64,000 bases of DNA from Loktanella sp. 5RATIMAR09 (GTDB lineage Bacteria; Pseudomonadota; Alphaproteobacteria; Rhodobacterales; Rhodobacteraceae). Numbering within the stretch: the first letter of the stretch is position 1; each line of letters begins with the position of its first letter. Shown here piece after piece: positions 36,073 through 48,923 of this stretch. Location: the NCBI RefSeq assembly GCF_001419985.1, contig NZ_LJAL01000007.1, forward strand, positions 119,161-183,160, read 5' to 3'. Both the position numbers and the translations under genes were made by a program. A model generated the notes under the pieces. That model saw nothing but the letters and a program-made list of their open reading frames with translations. It was not told the origin of the DNA and ran no database searches.

Positions 36073-36807
36073 ATGTTTCCAATTCGCGATCACAACCCTT
36101 CCGAGCGTACGCCCTATGTGACCCTTGTACTGATCGCGGCGAATGTCGCGATCTTTCTGGCTGGGCTGGTCCTGTTTCAGGATCAACGGGCCTTGTCGCA
36201 GCTTTACTATGACTATGCCTTACTGCCGATCCGCCTGTCGAACGGGGAAAATTATACAGCCCTTGTGACGTCAGTTTTTCTGCACGGCGGGTTCATGCAC
36301 CTTGCAGGAAACATGCTGTTTCTATGGATTTTCGGCGATAACCTCGAAGACGAAATGGGGCATATCCCGTTCCTGATCTTCTATCTTGTCTGCGGCATCG
36401 GCGCATCACTGGCGCAATACGCGATGGAGCCTTTTTCCACCATTCCAACGGTCGGCGCATCAGGCGCGATTGCAGGTGTCATGGGTGGGTATCTGCTACT
36501 GTTCCCCAAGGCACGGGTCGATATCTTTATCTTCTTTATCGTGTTCTTCCGCATCTTACCGATCCCCGCCTGGATCATGCTCGGGCTCTGGTTCGTCATC
36601 CAGCTTTTCAGCGGCATCAATGTTGATACCTCGAACGGTGGCGTGGCCTATTGGGCGCATGCGGGCGGTTTTGTCATCGGAGCCATCCTGACGGTCCCGC
36701 TCTGGATCAAGCTGGGGGCCACCCTGTTTTGGCGGCAGACCCACGGGCACCCACCCCACCCCGAGGCGGAATATACACGCAGCAATATTCCGATTGTGCG
36801 GCGTTAG
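36073..36807 (+). CDS. Rhomboid-family intramembrane serine protease
   Basis: The 244-residue membrane protein has about six helices with the rhomboid landmarks HGGFMHLAGNMLFLW (71-85, including Asn80 for the oxyanion), catalytic Ser130 in GASGAIAG and catalytic His196 in AHAGGF. All catalytic residues are present. The start at 36073 (MFPIRDHNPSERTPY) matches family N-termini; the longer open frame overlaps putA. It ends in a 4-base stop overlap with the convergent inositol monophosphatase gene. Confidence 0.9.
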   Translation: MFPIRDHNPSERTPYVTLVLIAANVAIFLAGLVLFQDQRALSQLYYDYALLPIRLSNGENYTALVTSVFLHGGFMHLAGNMLFLWIFGDNLEDEMGHIPFLIFYLVCGIGASLAQYAMEPFSTIPTVGASGAIAGVMGGYLLLFPKARVDIFIFFIVFFRILPIPAWIMLGLWFVIQLFSGINVDTSNGGVAYWAHAGGFVIGAILTVPLWIKLGATLFWRQTHGHPPHPEAEYTRSNIPIVRR

Positions 36808-37592
36808 GCCTTGCGAATGACCTTCGCGAAAGTCTCGAAAATGGGTTGGTTCGCGCAGATCAACTGACCATCGGCAAGCACGTCGCCTTCGGGATTGATC
36901 GGTTCTAGAATACCGCCTGCTTCGCGCACGATCACGATACCTGCAGCGATATCCCACGCATGCAATCCACGTTCCCAAAACCCGTCGTAGCGGCCAGCGG
37001 CAACATAGGCCAAATCCAGCGCCGCAGCGCCAAAGCGGCGCACACCGGCGCAGGCTGGCAAAATGCGCGCAAGATCCTGAATCGTTTCCGGCAGATCGGC
37101 ACGGCCTGCAAAAGGCAGGCCTGTGGCGAAGATGCTTTCAATCATCCGGTGGCGGCCTGACACGCGCATCCGGCTTTCGTTCATCCAGGCACCGCCGCCT
37201 TTTTCAGCATAGAACATTTCGTCTTTGACGGGGTCATAGATCACACCGGCCACGATCTGGCCTTTATGCTCCAACGCAATCGAGACGGCCCAATGCGGCA
37301 ATCCGTGCAGAAAATTCGTCGTCCCGTCCAGCGGATCAACGATCCAGCGGCGGGTAGGATCTTCGCCCTCGATTTCTTTGCCTTCTTCGCCCAGAAAACC
37401 GTAGGACGGGCGGGCATGCATCAGCTCTTCCATAATCATCGCTTCTGCGGCTTTGTCGGCACGGCTGACAAAATCGCCGGGGCCTTTTGTGCTTACTTGC
37501 AGGTTTTCGACTTCGCCAAAATCCTTCAGCAAACCGCGGCCTGCTTTGCGGGCGGTTTTCATCATCACGTTTAGGTTTGCGCTGCCAGCCAT
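36804..37592 (-). CDS. suhB: Inositol monophosphatase family protein (SuhB-like)
   Basis: This 262-residue phosphatase has the metal-site motifs GEEGKE (68-73), VDPLDGTTNF (85-94; Asp86 and Asp89) and the C-terminal WDIAAG motif near 214. These are the signature elements of lithium-sensitive inositol monophosphatases. It hydrolyses inositol phosphates or related sugar phosphates; in several proteobacteria SuhB also aids ribosomal RNA transcription. Stand-alone gene, convergent with the rhomboid gene. Confidence 0.9.
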   Translation of the reverse strand: MAGSANLNVMMKTARKAGRGLLKDFGEVENLQVSTKGPGDFVSRADKAAEAMIMEELMHARPSYGFLGEEGKEIEGEDPTRRWIVDPLDGTTNFLHGLPHWAVSIALEHKGQIVAGVIYDPVKDEMFYAEKGGGAWMNESRMRVSGRHRMIESIFATGLPFAGRADLPETIQDLARILPACAGVRRFGAAALDLAYVAAGRYDGFWERGLHAWDIAAGIVIVREAGGILEPINPEGDVLADGQLICANQPIFETFAKVIRKA

Positions 37593-37753
37593 CTGCGAGG
37601 TCCTTCATAGGGGATCAAGCGCGGCGTATAGGCTTTCGGGCTAGGCGGAACAAGGGGCAAGAGGCTTTCCGCTGTATTCACATAATTTGGCCGTTCTTAA
37701 AGGCTTGTTTGCCGATTGCCTGCATGATTGCCCGCAGTGGTAAGTAGGACAGT

Positions 37754-39706
37754 ATGCAACCGCACCTGATTGATCATTTCCTGCATCAAACGCAGATCGT
37801 TGGCCATATTTCTGGTCGCGACATCATAAAACGCGGCGGTGTGGCCGTGTTGATGACCGGGATCTGCATCGCTGCAGGGTTCTGGATGCAGGCGGTCACC
37901 GTGCTGACCGTCATCGCCGTTGTAGAGTTTATCTCCTATCCGCTGAACAAACGGGCCTCAAAACTCGATGCCCCTTTAGAACTGCGTTCGGGTCTCGCTG
38001 TGTTCTTCTTTAATTGGTTGGCAATGTTGCCATTTTTGGCTTTTGGGCTGATTCTTTCACAAAGCGGTAGCCTGCCCTATGTCGTCACCGGATATCTGTG
38101 GGTTTTCGGGGTCTATGTCCACGTCAGCAACACCTTCGGCCTGCTTCCATTCTATAATTGGAGCCAGATGCTCGTCGCTTTTGCTGCTATGTTCCTGATG
38201 CACTTGAACCTGATGAACAATCCGGCTTTTGCACAGGACCCGACCGCATGGTTACTGACCGCAATTTCGACGATCGTATATATCTCGAACACACGCGATA
38301 CGATGAACCTGCAAAAGGATACAAATCAAGCACTCGAGCGGGCGCGACAAGAAGCCAATGCGCGCCTTGCCGATCTTGAGAAGCTCTCGCGCAGCGACAG
38401 CCTTACCGGCTTGATGAACCGGCGCGCCTTTGATGAAGTCGTGCAAAGCATGATGACCCAGCATGCCAATAGACAGGGTGTCACCGTCTTTTTGATTGAT
38501 CTGGACGGCTTCAAACCCATCAACGACAGCTATGGACACAAAGCCGGCGACGCCGTTCTATGTGCGATTGCGGCACGGCTCAACGCACTTGCTGCGCGCG
38601 GTGATCGCGTCGCGCGTGTGGGGGGCGACGAATTCGCCTTCCTGTCGGCGCATATCACGTCCTTGAAACAGGCCAAGGCCTTCGCTGAGCGCCTGGTCAA
38701 CACGTTGCGACAGACCATACCTTTCGAGCAAAAGCAGCTTGATGTGGGCGTCAGCATCGGCATCGCGCGGCAGGGACCAGCGGCAACGACGCCGCCGGAA
38801 CTGCTCTCGGGTGCGGATCAGGCCATGTATCGTGCCAAGCAGGATTCAAACACAAACATCATGGTCTATGACAAGAACGCGTTTCCCGTACGCCCCACAT
38901 TGAAAGACCGCGAGACGTTGATGGCCGCGATGCACAACGGAGAGATTTTGCCGTACTATCAGCCGAAAGTGCGGATCGATACCGGCGAAATCATCGGGTT
39001 CGAGGCATTGTCGCGTTGGGAGCATCCACAGCGCGGCCTGCTTTCACCGTCACATTTTTTGCCCATGATCAACGAGTTGGCGTTGCAAGGCAGCTTTATG
39101 GCAAGTACCGCTGAACGTGTGCTGCAGGACCTTGCCCGGATGAAGCAAGAGAGGCTTGATCCCGGGCAGGTTTCAATCAACATGTCCGAGGTCACGCTTG
39201 CTACCCTGCTGGGCCGTAAAGAACTTTTTGCGATACTCGACCGTTATCCCGAACTGCGCCATCATCTGACATTCGAGATCACCGAAGACATCTTTCTTGC
39301 GCGCGCGGGTGAAATCATGCGGCGCTCCATCCAGCTCTTTCGCAATGCTGGTGTACGCATTTCGCTGGATGATTTTGGGACCGGCTATGCCTCGCTTCAG
39401 CACCTCAAGGAAATGGCGTTCGATGAACTCAAACTCGACACCGGCTTTGTACGTGATCTGGGCATTGATCCCGCCGCAAGGGTGCTGGTTGAAGGGCTGC
39501 TGACGATCAGCAGGGGACTCAAGGTCGACTTGATCGCGGAAGGTGTCGAAACAGAACAACAGCGCAACATGCTACGCGATATGGGCTGCAAATACGTGCA
39601 AGGATATTTCTATGGCGCAGCAATGCCCTTTCGCGAAACCTGTTTACGCCTGCATGCCCGCAGGCAGGATCCAATCGCCACCAAGGACATCACATCAGCG
39701 GCCTAG
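37754..39706 (+). CDS. Membrane-bound GGDEF-EAL cyclic-di-GMP protein
   Basis: The 650-residue protein has five or six N-terminal membrane helices (about 28-185), a short coiled coil (about 190-215), a GGDEF domain (about 218-375; intact GGDEF near 290) and an EAL domain (about 390-635; EAL at about 416, NMSEVTL, FEITED, DDFGTG, LKLDTGFV, AEGVE and QGYFYG). All EAL metal ligands appear present, so phosphodiesterase activity is likely, and the GGDEF site is also intact. The RxxD inhibitory site expected upstream of GGDEF is not there. The input signal is probably sensed by the membrane domain, which resembles MASE-type modules. Confidence 0.9.
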   Translation: MQPHLIDHFLHQTQIVGHISGRDIIKRGGVAVLMTGICIAAGFWMQAVTVLTVIAVVEFISYPLNKRASKLDAPLELRSGLAVFFFNWLAMLPFLAFGLILSQSGSLPYVVTGYLWVFGVYVHVSNTFGLLPFYNWSQMLVAFAAMFLMHLNLMNNPAFAQDPTAWLLTAISTIVYISNTRDTMNLQKDTNQALERARQEANARLADLEKLSRSDSLTGLMNRRAFDEVVQSMMTQHANRQGVTVFLIDLDGFKPINDSYGHKAGDAVLCAIAARLNALAARGDRVARVGGDEFAFLSAHITSLKQAKAFAERLVNTLRQTIPFEQKQLDVGVSIGIARQGPAATTPPELLSGADQAMYRAKQDSNTNIMVYDKNAFPVRPTLKDRETLMAAMHNGEILPYYQPKVRIDTGEIIGFEALSRWEHPQRGLLSPSHFLPMINELALQGSFMASTAERVLQDLARMKQERLDPGQVSINMSEVTLATLLGRKELFAILDRYPELRHHLTFEITEDIFLARAGEIMRRSIQLFRNAGVRISLDDFGTGYASLQHLKEMAFDELKLDTGFVRDLGIDPAARVLVEGLLTISRGLKVDLIAEGVETEQQRNMLRDMGCKYVQGYFYGAAMPFRETCLRLHARRQDPIATKDITSAA

Positions 39707-40608
39707 GCGCGCTGCATTTTCACAGCTTCCTGCCGGGCAAGACGGATCAGATGGGCCATGAAAGGACGGCTCGTATCCTCTGCCCGCGTTGCCGCGTAGA
39801 GACGGCGCGTGATGCCCGCTTGCGTCAAAGGCCGCGTGACGTAATCCGAATTGAAGCGCACCTGCCTGACAACCCAATCCGGCAGCACCGCAACACCGCG
39901 GTTAGAGGCCACCAGAAGCAAGATGACGGCGGTCAGTTCGACCTGCCGCACTGCTGCGGGTTCGACCTTGGCGGGCGTCAAAAGCTGCGAAAAGATATCA
40001 AGCCGCGCGCGATCAACAGGATAGGTAATCAGCGTCTCGCCACGAAAATCCTCGGCTTCGATTACGTCCTTTTGTGCCAAGGGATGACTGGCCGCCGCCA
40101 CGAACACGGGCTCGTAATCAAAAAGCGGTGTAAAATCCGTCTCTGGCAAATCCTCAGGATCGGAAGAGACGACCAGATCAACCTCTTCCTTGCGCAAGGC
40201 GGGCAAAGCATCAAACGCGAGGCCAGGGCGAATATCGACATCGACCTCTGGCCATGCTTTGCGGAACTGTTCCAACACAGGGAACAGCCATTCAAAACAG
40301 GCGTGGCACTCGATCGCGATGTGCAATCTGCCTGCACTGCCAGCCACAAGACCAGAGAATTCAGCCTCCAAGGCCGCCACTTGTGGCAGGATCTGCTCGG
40401 CTGCGGCAAGCATCTTCATCCCTGCGGCAGATAGTTTCAGCGGCTTTGATCGTCGCACAAAAAGTTCAACACCCGCCTGATCCTCGATCCCCTTGATTTG
40501 ATGCGACAGGGCCGATTGGGTAATGTTCAACTGGTCCGCCGCACGGGCGAGCCCGCCGGTGTCGTGGATGGCCTTGATTGTCCGCAGGTGTCGAAACTCG
40601 ATATGCAT
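39703..40608 (-). CDS. metR: LysR-family regulator, probable MetR
   Basis: The 301-residue protein begins MHIEFRHLRTIKAIHDTGGL and has an N-terminal helix-turn-helix with the ITQSALSHQIKGIED recognition segment, then a two-lobe effector domain. It is divergent from metF with 92 bases between the starts, the usual MetR-metF arrangement in proteobacteria, where homocysteine modulates the regulator. The ATG at 40608 is preferred over the open-frame start at 40662 because the latter runs through the promoter region. Confidence 0.85.
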   Translation of the reverse strand: MHIEFRHLRTIKAIHDTGGLARAADQLNITQSALSHQIKGIEDQAGVELFVRRSKPLKLSAAGMKMLAAAEQILPQVAALEAEFSGLVAGSAGRLHIAIECHACFEWLFPVLEQFRKAWPEVDVDIRPGLAFDALPALRKEEVDLVVSSDPEDLPETDFTPLFDYEPVFVAAASHPLAQKDVIEAEDFRGETLITYPVDRARLDIFSQLLTPAKVEPAAVRQVELTAVILLLVASNRGVAVLPDWVVRQVRFNSDYVTRPLTQAGITRRLYAATRAEDTSRPFMAHLIRLARQEAVKMQRA

Positions 40609-40651
40609 ATATGAGGCGCCCTCATGACTTTGGTGAAGTTTATGAAATTGC

Positions 40652-40671
40652 GTCATCTTCATACTGATGAC
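40652..40671. promoter_or_regulatory. Inverted repeat GTCATC-N8-GATGAC in metR-metF gap
   Basis: Perfect 6-base arms (40652-40657 and 40666-40671) lie 29 bases before the metF start codon. LysR regulators bind interrupted dyads of this sort. It does not match the E. coli MetR TGAA-N5-TTCA consensus exactly, so assignment to MetR is an inference from position. Confidence 0.35.
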
Positions 40672-40700
40672 AAAACATCAAGGCAAGCAAGAGGTGCATC

Positions 40701-41567
40701 ATGTCCAAGCCGACCGTTTCCTTCGAATTCTTCCCCCCCAAGTCCCTTGAGGGCTCTTTCCGTCTCTGGGATTGCGTCAACACGCTTGCCCCGCTGGACC
40801 CCACCTTTGTTTCTGTCACCTACGGTGCTGGCGGCACGACCCGCAAACTGACCCATGAAGCCGTTACAACTATCCACAAAACCAGCGGTTTGAACGTAGC
40901 GGCGCACCTTACATGCGTTGACGCGACACGCGCCGAAACCTTGCAGATCGCAGAAGATTACGCCGCCGCAGGTGTGCGGGAAATCGTGGCACTGCGCGGC
41001 GATGCACCCAAAGGTGCTGCGAAATTTACCGCCCATCCCGAAGGATTTGACAGCTCGGTCGCGCTGATCGAGGCACTGGCCAGCACCGGCCAGTTCACCA
41101 TCCGCGTGGGCGCCTACCCCGAAAAACACCCCGAAGCGACCGACCACGCAGCCGATATTGCCTTCCTCAAGCGCAAGTTTGACGCCGGCGCGACCTCTGC
41201 AATCACGCAATTCTTCTTTGAGGCCGAGACATTTTTCCGCTTCCGTGACGCTTGTGTAAAGGCAGGCATTGATGGCCAGATCATTCCCGGCATTCTTCCG
41301 GTCGAGAACTGGAATGGCACCCAGCGCTTTGCAAAACAGTGTGGCACACATATCCCGCAGGTGATCCATGACGCGTTTGACAATGCCACCCGTGATGGCA
41401 GCACCGAACTCTTGGCGACCGCCGTCGCGACCGAGCTGTGTGATGACCTTTTGCAAGGTGGCGTTGATCATCTGCACTTTTACACACTGAACCGTCCCGA
41501 ATTGTCGCGTGACGTGTGCCATGCGCTTGGCGTGACGCCAAAAGTACGGTTGCAAAACGTGGCCTGA
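40701..41567 (+). CDS. metF: 5,10-methylenetetrahydrofolate reductase
   Basis: The 288-residue flavoprotein is a complete MetF barrel: SFEFFPPKS at the start of strand 1 with the catalytic Glu, VSVTYGAGG, HLTCVDA, ALRGDAPKG and TQFFFEAETFFRF. It reduces methylene-THF to methyl-THF for methionine synthesis. The divergent LysR gene is the probable regulator. The thioesterase gene follows after 37 bases. Confidence 0.94.
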   Translation: MSKPTVSFEFFPPKSLEGSFRLWDCVNTLAPLDPTFVSVTYGAGGTTRKLTHEAVTTIHKTSGLNVAAHLTCVDATRAETLQIAEDYAAAGVREIVALRGDAPKGAAKFTAHPEGFDSSVALIEALASTGQFTIRVGAYPEKHPEATDHAADIAFLKRKFDAGATSAITQFFFEAETFFRFRDACVKAGIDGQIIPGILPVENWNGTQRFAKQCGTHIPQVIHDAFDNATRDGSTELLATAVATELCDDLLQGGVDHLHFYTLNRPELSRDVCHALGVTPKVRLQNVA

Positions 41568-41604
41568 CGCGCGAGCTTCGGGCGACAAGCTGTCCGGAGC
41601 ACAC

Positions 41605-42090
41605 ATGTTCACTGCCACCACCCCCGAAGAAATGCCCGATCTTGAGACAACCCTGTCGATGTCGGGACTTGAATTCATGCAAGCAATGCAGGACGGCCGC
41701 ATCTCGCGGCCACCGATCTCGGCGTTGATGGGGTATTCATTGGAGGCCGTGGAAAAAGGCAAGGTCACCTTTCGCGGCAAGCCCGAATTCCAGCACACTA
41801 ACCCTGCGGGCGGTGTGCATGGCGGATGGTACGGGACGTTGCTTGACAGCTGCATGTCCTGTGCCGTGATGACGATGACGCCCAAGGGCTCTGTCTACAC
41901 CACATTGGAGTATAAGGTTAATCTGGTCGGTGCCATTCCGATTGGGGCCGAAATACTGGCCACAGGTATCATTGAACATGCCGGGCGCACGACAGGGGTC
42001 GCGCGGGGCGAGATTCGTGATGCTGCGACGGCCAGGCTTTATGCCACAGGCTCAGCCACTTGTCTGATCATGAAATTGCGGGGCAACTGA
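41605..42090 (+). CDS. PaaI-family hotdog-fold thioesterase
   Basis: The 161-residue protein has the hotdog thioesterase core: PAGGVHGGWYGTLLDSCM with the catalytic-region HGG, VYTTLEYKVNLVGAI and a final strand ATGSATCLIMK. Members hydrolyse acyl-CoA, often aromatic or fatty acyl. No clear pathway partner is present; it may be co-transcribed with metF. Its last 39 bases overlap the end of the convergent DUF2235 gene. Confidence 0.82.
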   Translation: MFTATTPEEMPDLETTLSMSGLEFMQAMQDGRISRPPISALMGYSLEAVEKGKVTFRGKPEFQHTNPAGGVHGGWYGTLLDSCMSCAVMTMTPKGSVYTTLEYKVNLVGAIPIGAEILATGIIEHAGRTTGVARGEIRDAATARLYATGSATCLIMKLRGN

Positions 42091-43125
42091 GGCAGGTGCC
42101 GCGTCACCGCTGATGCTTTCGTGCAACCGCTCCGAGCGATCCTGACCCACAATCCGCCTGCGCCGCGACAAGAAGACCTTGGCCCACGCCCGCCAGTTCC
42201 CGACAGACGGGGCAGCCGGATCTTGTGCAAAGCGCCCGCGCCAGCCTTCGGGAAAGGGCACCCCGCAATCCGACAAGCGTTCAAGCATCCACACCAAGGG
42301 AATATTGGCCAAAGGCCGCGATGGCGGGTGCTGCCAGACCTGCCCACCTACGTCACCATGATTTCCGCGAAACCAGACTTGCTCGACATGGCCGGACCAG
42401 CCTTCGGGAAATTGCCACATCACAGGGGCATAGGCCCGGCGGGTCTCGTCAATCGCCAAGGCGTGAAAGCCATTGCGAATATGCGGACCAAGCGCATGAT
42501 TGTGAAAGTTGTGCCGGGCTTCTGCCCAGCGCCAGATGACCGGTAACCGCAGGCCCAGCGCCTTGACCGTGTCCCAGACCGCGACCGCTTCGACTTCGAT
42601 CACAGGGTGGCAATAAAGTGAACGGAACGCGTCTACTGTCCGGCTTTGCGCACCGCTGCGATAGTGACGGTAGGCTTGGCGGATCGTCCTGACGGTCGCA
42701 TGTTCAGCCCGCACCAGCCCGACCATATCAATGACCCCTGCCAATGAGCGCACGGCATATGCCCCCCTTGAATAGCCGACCAGCACGATCCTGTCACCGG
42801 GGCGGTACCGCGAGGCGACGACACCGTAAGCGCGCTCGATCTGCCGGTTGATCCCCTTGCCGGTCATCACGTCCCAGGTCCCTGCCCAGTCGCGCCATTG
42901 GATCCCGGCCTCATAGTGGACAGTCACGTTGGCGGTGCGTCCGACCTCGCACAAGAGTTTGAACGTCAGTCCCGCGTTCGTCTCGCAGCCCTCTGCCAGT
43001 GACGACATTGTCCCATCAAGGATGACGACATGGATCGCGGGGCCACGCTTGCGCACAGCACCTTCTTCACTGCGCGGGCGTCTGTCAAAAAGCCCGAAAA
43101 ACCAGTCACGCAGCTGCACGTGCAT
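42052..43125 (-). CDS. DUF2235 alpha/beta-hydrolase-like protein
   Basis: The 357-residue protein has the DUF2235 pattern: VVILDGTMSS near the N-terminus, the nucleophile elbow GYSRGAYAVRSLAG, VWDTVKALG and the histidine motif GNHGDVGG. These supply a Ser-Asp-His triad. DUF2235 includes phospholipase-type effectors (Tle) and cytosolic hydrolases; no secretion-system genes are near, so an effector role is not supported. It overlaps the CoxL-like gene by 20 bases and is likely translated from the same transcript. The chosen start at 43125 gives [11 protein letters not shown]. Confidence 0.78.
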   Translation of the reverse strand: MHVQLRDWFFGLFDRRPRSEEGAVRKRGPAIHVVILDGTMSSLAEGCETNAGLTFKLLCEVGRTANVTVHYEAGIQWRDWAGTWDVMTGKGINRQIERAYGVVASRYRPGDRIVLVGYSRGAYAVRSLAGVIDMVGLVRAEHATVRTIRQAYRHYRSGAQSRTVDAFRSLYCHPVIEVEAVAVWDTVKALGLRLPVIWRWAEARHNFHNHALGPHIRNGFHALAIDETRRAYAPVMWQFPEGWSGHVEQVWFRGNHGDVGGQVWQHPPSRPLANIPLVWMLERLSDCGVPFPEGWRGRFAQDPAAPSVGNWRAWAKVFLSRRRRIVGQDRSERLHESISGDAAPASVAPQFHDQTSG

Positions 43126-45406
43126 CTTTTGCTTTCTGGATCGCATCCCAGACACGGTGCGGGGTGAACGGCATCGCTACATCGCGCACGCCGATGTCCC
43201 ACAGCGCATCCAATACGGCATTTGCCATCGCCGCAAGCGCACCGACGGTGCCAGCTTCGCCGCAGCCTTTCATCCCCATGGGGTTGTAAGCTGACGGCAC
43301 GCATTCAGTTGAAAACCTGATCATAGGCAGATCATCTGCGCGCGGCATCCCGTAGTCCATGAAACTTGCTGTGAGCAGCTGGCCATCCGCATCAAATACC
43401 ACACGTTCGGTCTGCGCCTGACCAATACCCTGCGCAACACCGCCATGCACCTGTCCTTCAACCAGCATCGGGTTGATCAGATTGCCGAAGTCATCAACGA
43501 CGGTATAGCGGTCGACAGTAACAACACCGGTTTCAGGATCAATCTCGAGCTCGACCACATGCGCCCCGTTCGGAAAACTGCGATTGTCGAGTTTGATCGT
43601 CGCCGAATGGCGCAACAGATCATCGCGCCCAGCAGCCCGCGCCATATCCGCAACCTCCAGCATCGTCGGCGTCAGGTTCGAGCCTGCAATCCGGAAACGC
43701 TCATCATCAAAGCGGACCATACCGGCATCGACACCTTCGGCATCCGCAAGAAACGCGGTGAAGCCTTCAAGGATCACATCAACCGCTGCGAGCGTTGCCG
43801 TATTCTGCACGGTGACCGAACGCGACCCGCCCGTCCCTCCTCCTGTGGCGATACGGTCGCTATCGCCTTGCACCACAGTGATTTGGCCCGCCGGAATACC
43901 GGTCTGATCCGACAGGAATTGCGCGTAAACGGTTTCATGCCCCTGCCCGTTGGACTGGGTGCCGACATAGATCGTGGCGCCATCGGACGTAAATTCTACC
44001 GCAGTTGTCTCGGACGGGTTTCCAAGGATGCTTTCGATATAATAGCACAGGCCCTGCCCCCGCAATTTGCCAGATCTGGCCGACGCCGCCTTCCGCATAG
44101 CATAGCCTTCGCGGTCGGCCTCGCGGCCTGCACTGGCCAGCACCCTCGCGAAATCACCCACGTCATAGGTCACCCCTGAAACGGTGGTGTAGGGAAATCT
44201 GTCGGGTGCGATGAAGTTCTTTTCGCGCAATACCCAAGGATCGACACCCAACTGCCGTGCCGCCTCATCCACAGTTCGTTCCAGCACGAAGATCGCCTCG
44301 GGCCGCCCCGCACCACGATAGGCATCAACGGGTGTTGTATTGGTATAGATCCCCCGCGTGCGCATATAGGCGGTCTGGACATCATAGGTGCCCATCAGAA
44401 CCTTGGAAAAAAGCTCGGTCTGGATATTTTGCGCGAACTGCGAATTATACGCGCCCAGATTTGCAATCGTATCAAGCTGATACGCGGTGATGCGATAGTT
44501 ATCATCAAAGGCAAGTGTTGCCGTCGATGTCAGATCACGACCGGCATTATCCGACAACATCGCCTCCCCCCTGTCTGACATCCAGCGCACAGGGCGGCCC
44601 AGGACGCGGGCGGCATGGGCGACACAGAACGGCTCGGGATAGCGCATTGCCTTCATCCCGAAACCGCCGCCCACATCGGGGGTTGTCACACGGATATCGG
44701 CAGGATCGAGGTTGAAATGCCGTGCCAAATCGCCTTTGGGAACCCAGACGCCCTGCCCGTTCAGCGCCAGATGCAGACGGCCGTCCGCGACCTCTGCATA
44801 GCATCCGCGCGGCTCAAGCGCATTGGCAATGATCCGGTTGTCCATCACTTCGACGGTGACGACATGCGCGGCCTCTTGGATGCGGGCCTGTGTGGCGATC
44901 TCATCCCCAAGCGCCCAGTCAAACGCCAGATTGTCAGGCGCTTCCGCATGGATCGCTTCACCGCCCACGGCCAGATCGACATGCGCTGGCAGATCGTTGA
45001 GTTCCAGAAGGATCATCTCTGCGGCGTCTTTGGCGGCTACGATGGTGTCCGCCACGATCATCGCAATGGCCTCACCCACGTGGCGCACACGGCCTCGGGC
45101 GAGCAGCGGACGCTCGGGTGCTGCACCCCGCGATCCATCACGGTTTTTGACAGTTGACCCGGCCAATCCCAAAACCACGCCGGCATCCACAAGGTCATCG
45201 GCCGTCACAACAAGATGGACACCGGGCATCGCGCGGGCCTCATCGACATCGAGTTCTGTAATTTCGCCATGGGCGGTTGTGGCGCGCAGGAAGTATGCGA
45301 ATAGCGCGTCCGGCGGCGCGACATCATCAACATAGCGGCCCTGACCCGTCAAAAACCGCTGATCCTCGACCCGCGTCACCGGTTGGCTTTTGCCGAATTT
45401 TTCCAT
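43106..45406 (-). CDS. Form II CoxL-like molybdenum hydroxylase large subunit, orphan
   Basis: The 766-residue protein is a xanthine-oxidase-family molybdopterin subunit: an N-terminal domain starting GQGRYVDD, the active-loop motif AYRGAGRPE (about residue 360), a Q-rich MPT-binding segment and the catalytic-Glu motif KGCGEAGT near 708. AYRGAGR is the form II signature; the form I CO-dehydrogenase loop has a cysteine (AYxCSFR), so carbon monoxide oxidation is doubtful. No FAD (CoxM) or iron-sulfur (CoxS) subunit gene lies in the window, and the flanking genes are valS and DUF2235. It may pair with subunits encoded elsewhere. Confidence 0.85.
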   Translation of the reverse strand: MEKFGKSQPVTRVEDQRFLTGQGRYVDDVAPPDALFAYFLRATTAHGEITELDVDEARAMPGVHLVVTADDLVDAGVVLGLAGSTVKNRDGSRGAAPERPLLARGRVRHVGEAIAMIVADTIVAAKDAAEMILLELNDLPAHVDLAVGGEAIHAEAPDNLAFDWALGDEIATQARIQEAAHVVTVEVMDNRIIANALEPRGCYAEVADGRLHLALNGQGVWVPKGDLARHFNLDPADIRVTTPDVGGGFGMKAMRYPEPFCVAHAARVLGRPVRWMSDRGEAMLSDNAGRDLTSTATLAFDDNYRITAYQLDTIANLGAYNSQFAQNIQTELFSKVLMGTYDVQTAYMRTRGIYTNTTPVDAYRGAGRPEAIFVLERTVDEAARQLGVDPWVLREKNFIAPDRFPYTTVSGVTYDVGDFARVLASAGREADREGYAMRKAASARSGKLRGQGLCYYIESILGNPSETTAVEFTSDGATIYVGTQSNGQGHETVYAQFLSDQTGIPAGQITVVQGDSDRIATGGGTGGSRSVTVQNTATLAAVDVILEGFTAFLADAEGVDAGMVRFDDERFRIAGSNLTPTMLEVADMARAAGRDDLLRHSATIKLDNRSFPNGAHVVELEIDPETGVVTVDRYTVVDDFGNLINPMLVEGQVHGGVAQGIGQAQTERVVFDADGQLLTASFMDYGMPRADDLPMIRFSTECVPSAYNPMGMKGCGEAGTVGALAAMANAVLDALWDIGVRDVAMPFTPHRVWDAIQKAKDARAAA

Positions 45407-45576
45407 CGCTGCACCTCGTTTGCCTGACGCAGACCCTAGCGGTGGATCAGTCCAAGTCCAGCGACAACAATGAAAAGTCGTTTTTCAACAGGTCAGGAGG
45501 GTTAAAAACCACGTTACTCTTCCCCTCACCCCATCGGCGCGTTATTTGCGCAGCAAACACAGCAAGGACCAAACCG

Positions 45577-48612
<3,036 letters not shown>

Positions 48613-48618
48613 ACCAAA

Positions 48619-48646
48619 CAGGGGGCGGTGATGTCGCTGCCCCCTG
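48619..48646 (+). terminator. Stem-loop after valS
   Basis: CAGGGGGC pairs with GCCCCCTG over 8 bp around a 12-base loop, starting seven bases after the valS stop and followed by ACTTT. It is probably the valS terminator although the T-run is weak. Confidence 0.55.
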
Positions 48647-48685
48647 ACTTTCCATGTCTCTTCAAACTTCCGCCGGAGGCAATCC

Positions 48686-48847
48686 TCAGGGCTCCACACG
48701 CGCGACCGCGCGCGTCATTCCCAAGGCTTTATCATAGACCAGAGTCAAAATGCGCCGCCACCCGTCTTGATCGCCACCTGCGGCATAGACCGTACCGCAA
48801 GTGCCGCGCCCGAACTGACCAAAAAATGCGCGTCTACTCAGCTTCAT
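48686..48847 (-). CDS. Very small unknown protein with twin-Arg-like N-terminus
   Basis: The reverse strand encodes 53 residues beginning MKLSRRAFFGQFGRGTCG. A strong AAGGGGG ribosome site lies a few bases upstream of the ATG at 48847, which is why I list it despite its length. The SRRAFFG start resembles a twin-arginine motif but no long hydrophobic stretch follows, so export is unsupported. No family is recognised. It lies in the short gap between valS and the aminotransferase, antisense to both. Confidence 0.45.
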   Translation of the reverse strand: MKLSRRAFFGQFGRGTCGTVYAAGGDQDGWRRILTLVYDKALGMTRAVARVEP

Positions 48848-48923
48848 GCGACACCCCCTTAATGAGAACCGTTCGCGCATAAGAACAGTTGCACAGACTT
48901 CAAGCACAGGCTTATCTGACCCC

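Noticed and set aside
40609..40700. SAM riboswitch before metF
   Set aside because: The 92-base gap is too short and lacks the conserved SAM-I or SAM-II core.
43106..45406. Carbon-monoxide dehydrogenase (form I)
   Set aside because: The active-site loop is AYRGAGR, not the cysteine-containing form I loop, and CoxM/CoxS genes are missing.
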